DNA of 64,000 nt. Origin: JADFGZ01 sp965222345 (GTDB lineage Bacteria; Acidobacteriota; Terriglobia; 2-12-FULL-54-10). Position 1 is the stretch's first letter, and each line of letters begins with the position of its first letter. Under the pieces are notes generated by a model that saw nothing but the letters and a program-made list of their open reading frames with translations, searched no databases and was not told the origin of the DNA. The translations under genes were made by a program, and so were the position numbers. Positions 25,241 to 32,038 of the stretch are shown here, in pieces. The stretch lies in contig CBDCTS010000002.1 in NCBI GenBank assembly GCA_965222345.1, positions 248,001 through 312,000 of the forward strand, given 5' to 3'.

Positions 25241-25861
25241 TTATTTCGGATTTGTTGCAGCCGGTGCCTGATGAGCGGCGGTAATTTCGCGCAGATGGCG
25301 TTCAGAGGATTCTTGCTTCCAGGATTCCGGAACAACGCCTATGCCGTCGGCAATCCGGTTCATGAAGTTGAAGTACGCCACAATAACCACCACATCATAG
25401 ATATTCTGATCCGTAAAGCCGGCGGCCCGCAGACGGCTGATGTCTTCCGGCCGCACGTTGCCGGGGACATCGTTCAGTTTGCGAGCAAAGTCCAGCACAG
25501 CGCGGTCCTGGTCGTCCAGGCTGGCCAGCGACCAGTCATCCTTCTGCAGGGCGGCAACCAGGGCGTGGTCTCCCGTGGCGGCTCGGAGAAACTCTCCGTG
25601 CGAGACCACTCAATAGTGACAATGGTTCCAGCGGGAGACGGCAGTGGATAGCATTTCCTCCCGGCGGCGGCCGAGCGTGCTGCCCCCGAAGGTAACTTGA
25701 TCGGTCAGCGGAACGATCGCCTGTAAAACTCCTGGTTTCATGCTGAAAGCCTGCAGAATCCGGGGAGGCCGTTTCAATTTCCGCTTCTTCTTGAGGTCTT
25801 CGTAGATTTCCTTTAATTTCCCCGTGGCTTGGCCGTCATCGATGGTTGGCAGGTAGCCCAT
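25241..25861 (-). CDS. Peroxidase-related AhpD-family protein, probable selenoprotein (UGA at the second redox position)
   Basis: Two adjacent open frames in the same phase are separated only by a TGA at 25610-25612. Joined, they give a 206-residue protein of the AhpD/carboxymuconolactone-decarboxylase-like, peroxidase-related family: RREEMLSTAVSRWNHCHY, then the TGA codon, then VVSHGEFLRAATGDHALV, and later FARKLNDVPG and VVVIVAYFNFMNRIADG. The TGA falls exactly on the second cysteine of the family CxxC motif (CHYC-VVSHG), so the likely product has Cys-His-Tyr-Sec. A strong hairpin follows the UGA at once. Both parts are family-like throughout, with no other decay. GGAGG precedes the ATG at 25861. 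The alternative is a single Cys-to-stop mutation. No selA, selB, selC or selD is in this window. Confidence 0.8.
25565..25609 (-). promoter_or_regulatory. Candidate bacterial SECIS hairpin
   Basis: Directly after the UGA, the mRNA reads GUGGUCUC, three bases, CGGAGA, loop GUU, UCUCCG, then about ten bases and GAGACCAC. The outer arms pair perfectly over 8 bases and the inner arms over 6. The apical loop begins with G, about 17 bases after the UGA, within the range known for bacterial SECIS elements. The structure lies in coding sequence, as bacterial SECIS do. Confidence 0.7.
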
Positions 25862-25968
25862 GATCCCTCCAAGTTTAACGCCCTACCTGGCTTTCGCAGG
25901 CCAACTATATCAGAGTGTAGTGCTTGCCTCGAACGAGAGTTGCCTTCTAATACTTCCAACTGATCTTC

Positions 25969-27192
25969 TTACTTTATTTGAGGCTGTATGACGAACGGTG
26001 CAGCAGCGGGGGGTGTTTGAAATGCTTTCTCTGCTGCCGCTACCCCAGCGCCTTGTTCCAGAGAAAAGCCGCTCCCGGCCAGAACCGACTCCAGCGCGCT
26101 GAGCAGCAGCAGGACGCAGGAGGCGTTCGCAGTGAGGCCCATGAGGCCTACTCGCCAGATGCGGCCTTTCAATTCACCCAAGCCGCCGGCAATATCGATG
26201 CCGAATCGCTCCAAAAGGGTCGCCCGGACGCGGGCGTCATCGACTCCGGCCGGAATACAAATGGTGTTGACCGTCCAGGCGCGGGCCGCCGGGTCCTCGA
26301 CGAACATCTTCAGCCCCAAAGCCTCCACCCCGCGAACCAGCGCCAGGTGACTCTGTTGATGCCTGGTCCAGGAGGTCTCCAACCCTTCTTCCCGCAGCAG
26401 CCGCAGGGCCTCGTGCAATCCAAACAGCATATTGACTGGAGGGGTGTGATGATAACGCCGTTCTTTTCCCCAGTAATTTTGGATCATGCTGAGATCCAGA
26501 TACCAGCTTTGCACGGGACTTTTACGGTGAGACATCTCCTCTGCGGCTCGTTCACTGAGCGTGATGGGAGCCAACCCGGGAGGGCAGCCGATGCATTTTT
26601 GGGAGCCGCTGTAGCAAACATCCAGCCCCCACCGATCTACTTCCAATGGAAGTCCCCCCAGGGAAGATACCGTGTCCACCACCAAAAGCGCGCCACACTC
26701 CTCAGCGATTTCGCGCAACGGCTCAAGCGGCTGGCAGACTCCGGTTGAGGTTTCGCTGTGAACTGCTGCAAGAACCTTCAGCTTCTTTCCCCGGACGGCG
26801 TTGCGAATCAGGTCTGGATCGGGGGCCGCGTTCCATGGAACGTCAATGCGGAGTAGCTTGCCTCCGCATCGCTCAACCATTTCGCACATGCGCGCGGCGA
26901 AAATTCCGCCTACCACTACCGCTGCTTCATCACCGGGCTCGATAAAATTGACAAACGATGCTTCCATGCCGGCACTGCCCGTCCCGGGAAGCGAAAAGGC
27001 GATGGAATTCCGAGTCCGAAAGGCATACCGCAACAATTCGTGCAGTTGGTCCAGGATCGGCAGAAAGGCAGGGTCCAAGACGCTAACCACAGGCTGAATC
27101 ATGGCGCGATAGACGCGCTGGTCCACTTCGCTGGGACCCGGCCCCATCAACAGGCGCTTAGGAATATTAACAGGGGGGAAACTACTATCCAT
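25969..27192 (-). CDS. Alanine/serine-glyoxylate aminotransferase family, class V PLP enzyme
   Basis: A 407-residue PLP enzyme. The N-terminus LLMGPGPSEVDQRV, the substrate-loop PGTGSAGMEASFVN, the aspartate LVVDTVSSLGGLPL and the Schiff-base lysine in YSGSQKCIGCPPGLAP define the alanine-glyoxylate/serine-glyoxylate/purine catabolism aminotransferase group. It probably transfers an amino group to glyoxylate. The C-terminal tail beyond GFSLEQGAG is alanine- and proline-rich and not family-like. It lies 107 bases upstream of the AhpD-type gene on the same strand and may be co-transcribed with it. Confidence 0.88.
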   Translation of the reverse strand: MDSSFPPVNIPKRLLMGPGPSEVDQRVYRAMIQPVVSVLDPAFLPILDQLHELLRYAFRTRNSIAFSLPGTGSAGMEASFVNFIEPGDEAAVVVGGIFAARMCEMVERCGGKLLRIDVPWNAAPDPDLIRNAVRGKKLKVLAAVHSETSTGVCQPLEPLREIAEECGALLVVDTVSSLGGLPLEVDRWGLDVCYSGSQKCIGCPPGLAPITLSERAAEEMSHRKSPVQSWYLDLSMIQNYWGKERRYHHTPPVNMLFGLHEALRLLREEGLETSWTRHQQSHLALVRGVEALGLKMFVEDPAARAWTVNTICIPAGVDDARVRATLLERFGIDIAGGLGELKGRIWRVGLMGLTANASCVLLLLSALESVLAGSGFSLEQGAGVAAAEKAFQTPPAAAPFVIQPQIK

Positions 27193-27397
27193 TTATTGCT
27201 CCTCTGAATCGTTTAATTGGTTTTCCAGTGCCGAGACCCCGCCGCTTTTGGAAAGGGGATTACATAAGGGGATTACATACATGATTAGACGTGTTCGACG
27301 CGGCCTTGAGTGCTCCTCGTGCGGGGCATGCGTTTTCGACTTCGCGCTTAAGATTCGCGAAGCGGCACGGAGAGACGATTGCTTTGAGTCCTGTCAA

Positions 27398-29055
27398 CCG
27401 GAATTAGTTTTTTGGCCCTCCGACTCGTGAGTATAAACCCGTTGGCCTTCAACTGAGCACTTCCAGCCCAATATTTTCTCCGAGATACTGCCAGCGGCTT
27501 CCAGCCGCTCTTTCCGAGTCCCCAAAAACCCATCGCCTCGGCTTCCAGAACCAGCTTTTTCAGACACCCCTCCATTCCCGGGGGATATCGGAATCATTTT
27601 ATTGGGTGCCGCAGGCTAGGCTATCCCGACGGAAGCGACAGCCCATTTATCCGCCCCAGCATGCTGGCAAACAGCCGCCGAGTCAGATGGCTCTCTGCCA
27701 GCAATAGCCAATAGTAGCGGGCATGCTTAATCAGGCGTCCTCCGGTTTTCACCAACCGCTGCTGCAAGCTCGTCAAGGACCAGTTCCCGATTCTCTGTGG
27801 CAGCACCAGTCGCCGCCACAGATTTCCCAGATTATAGGCAATGATGGTCAGCCACAGCCGTACCTCGTTGGACCGGAACCGATGGCAACTGAGCCGCGTC
27901 ATCTTCACCGCCTGCTTGCCTTCCTTAATCCACTGCTCTGCTGTCCCTCGCTTATTATAGAACCGCACCACCGCTCGACTCGGAAGCGTCAGGTTCGTCA
28001 CAATGAACCCCACTCGCGGGAACAACTCCCCCGGATGATGTTCTACCTTGGCTACCACCCGTCGGGCCGTCTTCCAACTCTCGGCTTGGTACAGAAACCC
28101 CTTGTACTCCACCAACGGCTTCTGGCCCGGCCTTCCTACCGGACGTTTCAGCAACTCCTCGATGTCCCGCTGGAGGTTCTCGTTGGAAGGGATGCGGATG
28201 GCATACTTCACACCCCGCTTCTCCAACGCCTCGTAAATCTCCGGCTTCGCAAAGGCCGCGTCGGCACGAAATACCACCTCCTTGCCCCGCTTCTGCTGCC
28301 GCTCGATCTCCGGCAGGAGAAGTTCTTCCCATTCCTCGGCGCTGTGGACGTTGCCCGGTCGCAATTTGGCAGCCAGACAGTCGCCGTCTCGATTGAATAA
28401 CAGCAGGGGGTGATAGCAGGTGGACTCGAAGTGCCCGTTGTAGGCGCTATTCTCCTGCTCCCCGTAGACCGGAATCTCGGTCGAATCCATGTCCAGCACA
28501 GTTCGGTAGTGCGAATGGATTGCTTCTGCTCTGCCGATCAGTTCCCGGTTCACCCGTGCCAGCCCTGCGAAGTTCCCTTCCTCAGCCAGCATCTCCGTCT
28601 CGAAGGTCTGCAACCGAGAAGTCAGAGCCGCCCCTCGATCCCAAATCTTCTCCGAACCGATCAGCCGCAACGCCGGGTCCTGAGATAGCCGCTCGGCATC
28701 GTTCACATCCTCGTATCCAGCCAGACGGCTGTAGACCGACTGTCGAAGTAGGTCCGCAAAAGACAACCGCGCATTGTTTGCCCGAGAGTCGGTCAAGTGC
28801 TGTTCGACGAGTTCATCGAATCCCAATCGCTCGTCCAGCTCTCGCACCAGAATCAGCCCACCGTTGGATGTCACTCGCGATCCTTGAAAGGCAACCCGCA
28901 AAAACCGGTTGAATGACAGTTGAAATGCCTGTTTTTGGCTCTCACCCATTAGGTATACACCTCCGGAATGCAATGTTGATGCTGGAACCCGCATCAATAT
29001 TGATGTTGGAGGTTAGTCGAGGGTTGCTTCTACGATTTCAAACGGGAAATGCGGG
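27398..29055 (-). mobile_element. IS1380-family insertion sequence, copy 1
   Basis: A complete 1658-base element. Its ends are imperfect inverted repeats (CCGGAATT at the left, CCCGCATT reading in from the right). It is flanked by a 5-base target duplication GTCAA (27393-27397 and 29056-29060). It encodes one transposase and about 220 bases of 3' sequence. An apparently identical copy lies at 52821-54478 in the same orientation, so transposition is recent. Confidence 0.92.
27621..28997 (-). CDS. IS1380-family transposase (copy 1)
   Basis: A 458-residue DDE transposase. It opens MGESQKQAFQLSFNRFLRV. The catalytic acids are likely in LDMDSTEIPVYG, VVFRADAAFAKPE and the late RGTAEQWIKEGKQAVKMTR, the D-D-E pattern of the family, followed by RLWLTIIAYNLGNLWRRL. 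The protein is identical to that of copy 2. It appears intact and probably active. The promoter must lie within the ~58 bases between the start codon and the element end. Confidence 0.95.
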   Translation of the reverse strand: MMRVPASTLHSGGVYLMGESQKQAFQLSFNRFLRVAFQGSRVTSNGGLILVRELDERLGFDELVEQHLTDSRANNARLSFADLLRQSVYSRLAGYEDVNDAERLSQDPALRLIGSEKIWDRGAALTSRLQTFETEMLAEEGNFAGLARVNRELIGRAEAIHSHYRTVLDMDSTEIPVYGEQENSAYNGHFESTCYHPLLLFNRDGDCLAAKLRPGNVHSAEEWEELLLPEIERQQKRGKEVVFRADAAFAKPEIYEALEKRGVKYAIRIPSNENLQRDIEELLKRPVGRPGQKPLVEYKGFLYQAESWKTARRVVAKVEHHPGELFPRVGFIVTNLTLPSRAVVRFYNKRGTAEQWIKEGKQAVKMTRLSCHRFRSNEVRLWLTIIAYNLGNLWRRLVLPQRIGNWSLTSLQQRLVKTGGRLIKHARYYWLLLAESHLTRRLFASMLGRINGLSLPSG

Positions 29056-29628
29056 GTCAACCCAATGTGCTTTTGGTTCTTGGGTAAATCTTGCTCTGCC
29101 ACGACGAAGAATTCCCATTGGTTGATATCACGGTGATCGGCGTATCCGTCTCGGCTCTCGCCGTGCCATGCGAAAACATAAAGATCCGCCATACGTCCCG
29201 GAGAGTCCACCCATCGGCTCCCGTCCTGTGTCCAGTAGCCGGTGCGGGGCGCGATGTCGAAGCGGGGAACGCGACGCCGTGCGGGTGTCTTATGGTCCCA
29301 TGATTGCCTCGCCGCGGCTTGCTTGACCTCGAGCCGGGCCCCGGACGTGTGTTGAATATCCCATGCAGCCCAGTCCCAGCCGTGCGTCCAGGTAAGCCAC
29401 CAGTCAGTCCCGAGCGTAAACACGACCAAACATTCGACATAATCGGCGCGATAAACGTTGTTCATGACGGACGTATCGTACCGTCGCATAAGCATGAGCT
29501 GAATGCGCTGATGCAAGTCTGCGTTCCTTGGGTTATTATCCACTTCATCTTCATGCCTAGTCATGTATGTAATGCCCTTTGGAAAGGCCGTATCACTCTT
29601 TTCCAGGGGCTTTTCCTCCGGCGACATC

Positions 29629-30705
29629 TTACGCCTCTTCCTGGTATTCGAGCCCATCCAGACCCAGTTCCACCCCGGCCCCTTTTTCCCGAGCGAGTTG
29701 ATAGATGCGAGCCCCCAAGGCTACGTCGCCCACGCCTTGACCGGCGTTATTTTTGAACAGGGTAATCTCGTTCGGAGCGGTTCGGCCGGGCGCCTTGCCG
29801 GAGAAAATTTCCGGAAGTTCCCAAACCTGATCCCAGTTCAGGATGCCCCTCTCCACCCGGTCGTAAATATCGGCTTGTTGATCCTGCTGCGCTTGTTCCC
29901 GGGAGCAGAGCACAATGCAGTCGGAACGCCGCACTGTTTCATCGTCCAACTCCTGGCGCTTCTTGCTGACGAAGCCGCCGCGCAGCAGTCCCACGTTACT
30001 GGCCACGATCGAAACCACATGAGCACCCGGCTGCAACCAGGCGCCGTCCATCACCGGCACGTTGGAATTGGTGGCCGCCACCACTATGTCGGCCCCCTCA
30101 ACGGCTTCCCGTGCACTGTTCACCGCCTCGATTTTGATATCCGCGGAAGCCATCGTGCTGGCAAAGCCGCGGCGATTTTCCGGGTTGCGGCTATACACCT
30201 TCACGGTTGTGAGCGAATAAAGCTGTTGAAGGGCCAGCAGGTGGTATTTTGCCTGGGCGCCCGCGCCTAGCATGCCTACCCGTTGGGAATCAGGGCGGGC
30301 GAGGTGCTTGGTGCCGACCGCGCTGGTCGCCGCCGTTCGCAGGGCCGTCACGCCGTTCAGTGGAAGCTCCTTCGGCAGCGGTTCTCCCACCAGTATTGCC
30401 GTGAGTTCTCCTGTCTGGGCGCTATACAACACCTGGACGGGCCGGCCCCGCCGGCGATACCGTTGCGTGCCGTCACTCTGAATCTTTACATGCTCGCAAT
30501 GAGTCATCAGGCCCGTCGCTCCCAGTCCGGGGACGCCACCCTGATGCACGCTGACCCGTACTCCGGAAGGAACGTGAACCCGCCGCCGGGGGGCATTGAT
30601 TCCCGGCAATTCCGCCCATTGACGGAAACCCTCCTCCACGGCATCAATCGCATCTTTCATGCTGATCAACCGACTCATTTCGTCGGGACGAATCAAAAGG
30701 ACCAT
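29629..30705 (-). CDS. Ornithine cyclodeaminase/mu-crystallin family protein
   Basis: A 358-residue NAD(P)-binding protein. N-terminal residues include GLMTHCEHVKIQSDG; the Rossmann fold has VGMLGAGAQAKYHLLAL (about residues 142-158), then VKVYSRNPENR and ADIVVAATNSNVPV. The family includes ornithine cyclodeaminase, alanine dehydrogenase and ketimine reductase; this member could be any of these. The C-terminal NNAGQGVGDVALGARIY is typical. GGAGG stands six bases before the ATG. Upstream, dprA is divergent. Confidence 0.85.
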   Translation of the reverse strand: MVLLIRPDEMSRLISMKDAIDAVEEGFRQWAELPGINAPRRRVHVPSGVRVSVHQGGVPGLGATGLMTHCEHVKIQSDGTQRYRRRGRPVQVLYSAQTGELTAILVGEPLPKELPLNGVTALRTAATSAVGTKHLARPDSQRVGMLGAGAQAKYHLLALQQLYSLTTVKVYSRNPENRRGFASTMASADIKIEAVNSAREAVEGADIVVAATNSNVPVMDGAWLQPGAHVVSIVASNVGLLRGGFVSKKRQELDDETVRRSDCIVLCSREQAQQDQQADIYDRVERGILNWDQVWELPEIFSGKAPGRTAPNEITLFKNNAGQGVGDVALGARIYQLAREKGAGVELGLDGLEYQEEA

Positions 30706-30793
30706 TGCTTTCCTCCAGGCGGGGCAACTTTAGCATGACGGGCTTTTAACTGCCAACCACGCAATCGGAATTACCCCAGAAACAGAGTACCGC

Positions 30794-30821
30794 TTGACAA
30801 ACCGATTCGCACCTGTATAGA
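30794..30821 (+). promoter_or_regulatory. Sigma-70-type promoter of dprA
   Basis: TTGACA at 30794-30799 and TATAGA at 30816-30821 are separated by 16 bases, close to consensus. The expected transcription start is near 30828, only about three bases before the TTG at 30831, so the transcript would be almost leaderless if that start is right. Confidence 0.6.
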
Positions 30822-30830
30822 TTCTGCACT

Positions 30831-31991
30831 TTGAAACAAGGAAAAGCGCTGGCGGAAACTAGCGAAAATACAGAAGAGGAACTGCATTGGCTGGCCTTGA
30901 GATTGGTTTCAGGACTGGGCGCCAGGGTTGCTTTGCGCCTTGTGAAAACTCTGGGGTCTGCCGCAGATGTTTTCCGGGCGTCTTCCAGCGAACTGGAAGC
31001 TCTGGGCGTGGCATCCCACGTCGTTCGGAATATCGCAGCGGGCACGGTGTATGAAGAGGCAATTCGGGAAGCCGAACGAGCCAGGCAACTCGGCGTGTCC
31101 TTCCTGACTTACAAGAGTTCGGATTATCCGCCACTGCTACGGGAGATTTTTGATCCTCCGCTGCTTCTGTATGCGCGGGGCAATGCCGCTTTGTTGGAAG
31201 CACCGAGCATCGCGATCGTGGGAGCTCGCAAACCCACTGCCTACGGGAAGGCCATAGCCGAGAGGCTGTCTTCCGATCTGGCGATTCGAGGCCTTGCCAT
31301 TGTCAGCGGACTGGCACGGGGTATTGATTCCTGTGCGCATCGCGGCGCTTTGGAGCAGAACGGCAAAACGATTGCGGTGCTGGGTTCCGGCATCGACGTG
31401 GTCTACCCGGCGGAGGGCAAAAAGTTGTTTGCCGAGATCGCTGAAAAGGGACTGCTGCTGTCGGAGTTTCCGGTCGGCTCGTTTCCCGCGCCGCAAAATT
31501 TTCCGATTCGCAACCGGATCATCAGCGGTCTCTCGCTGGGCGTGGTCGTTGTGGAGGCCGCCCAATATAGCGGGTCGCTGATCACGGCGCGGCTGGCAAT
31601 GGAACAAAACCGGGAAGTCTTTGGCGTGCCCGGTTCTCTCAGCAATCGGTTCAGTTGGGGGCCGCACGTTCTCATCAAACAGGGGGCCAAGCTGGTGCAG
31701 GATTGGCAGGATGTCGTGGAAGAACTGCCTGCCAAGGTGCGCCAGAACCTTTCTTCTCAGCCTCATGCAACGGAAACGGAGAGCGAGGCATCTTTGTTTG
31801 CCGAATCTCTTACGGCGCCGGGGAAAGCAATTTATGACTTTCTGAAAGTCGATCAACCCGTTCATATTGATGAGGTTCTGGATGCTCTGTCGCAGTTTTC
31901 TCCTTCCTTGGTTTTGTCGAACTTGCTTGACCTGGAGTTCAAAAACTTGGTGCGGCAACTGCCCGGGAAAAACTTTGTGAAAACTTTTTAG
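30831..31991 (+). CDS. dprA: DNA processing protein DprA
   Basis: A 386-residue protein that loads RecA onto incoming single-stranded DNA during natural transformation. It has an N-terminal SAM-like helical part (LALRLVSGLGARVALRLVK), the Rossmann DprA core (IAIVGARKPTAYGKAIAERL, VSGLARGIDSCAHRGAL, TIAVLGSGIDVVYPAEGKKL, FPIRNRIISGLS, GSLITARLAMEQNREVFGVPG) and a C-terminal winged-helix. The start is a TTG; no ribosome site is visible, in keeping with the promoter lying immediately before it. topA follows in the same direction after 47 bases. Confidence 0.92.
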   Translation: MKQGKALAETSENTEEELHWLALRLVSGLGARVALRLVKTLGSAADVFRASSSELEALGVASHVVRNIAAGTVYEEAIREAERARQLGVSFLTYKSSDYPPLLREIFDPPLLLYARGNAALLEAPSIAIVGARKPTAYGKAIAERLSSDLAIRGLAIVSGLARGIDSCAHRGALEQNGKTIAVLGSGIDVVYPAEGKKLFAEIAEKGLLLSEFPVGSFPAPQNFPIRNRIISGLSLGVVVVEAAQYSGSLITARLAMEQNREVFGVPGSLSNRFSWGPHVLIKQGAKLVQDWQDVVEELPAKVRQNLSSQPHATETESEASLFAESLTAPGKAIYDFLKVDQPVHIDEVLDALSQFSPSLVLSNLLDLEFKNLVRQLPGKNFVKTF

Positions 31992-32038
31992 AGGAAATGC
32001 CGATCTAAGTTAGGGAATAATAGAAAAGTCAGGTGTCT

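Larger units (their letters stand above)
27259..29564 (-). pseudogene. PD-(D/E)XK nuclease-like gene interrupted by an IS1380 element
   Basis: A gene split by IS copy 1. The 5' part (29564 to 29056) opens MTRHEDEVDNNPRNADLHQR and contains WDIQHTSGARLEVKQAAARQ, whose D...ExK arrangement fits a PD-(D/E)XK nuclease core, then FFVVAEQDLPKNQKHIGLT. Removing the element and one GTCAA duplication lets the frame run on at 27392 as GLKAIVSPCRFANLKREVE and end with a TAA at 27260-27262, giving 213 residues. The ATG at 29564 is preferred over one at 29657, which would overlap the cyclodeaminase. The nuclease role is inference from the motif only. Confidence 0.65.

Noticed and set aside
25610..25612. Simple nonsense mutation in the AhpD-type gene
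   Set aside because: It remains possible, but the TGA falls exactly on the redox cysteine codon, a strong nested hairpin follows at once, and the rest of the gene is intact.
27248..27430. 60-codon plus-strand frame with KGITYMIRRVRRGLECSSCG
   Set aside because: It lies on the antisense strand of the 3' part of the interrupted nuclease-like gene and crosses the IS border; the similarity at its start comes from the inverted repeat.
28048..28912. Plus-strand frames inside the IS1380 element
   Set aside because: Shadows of the transposase gene; they occur identically in both copies and have no features of their own.
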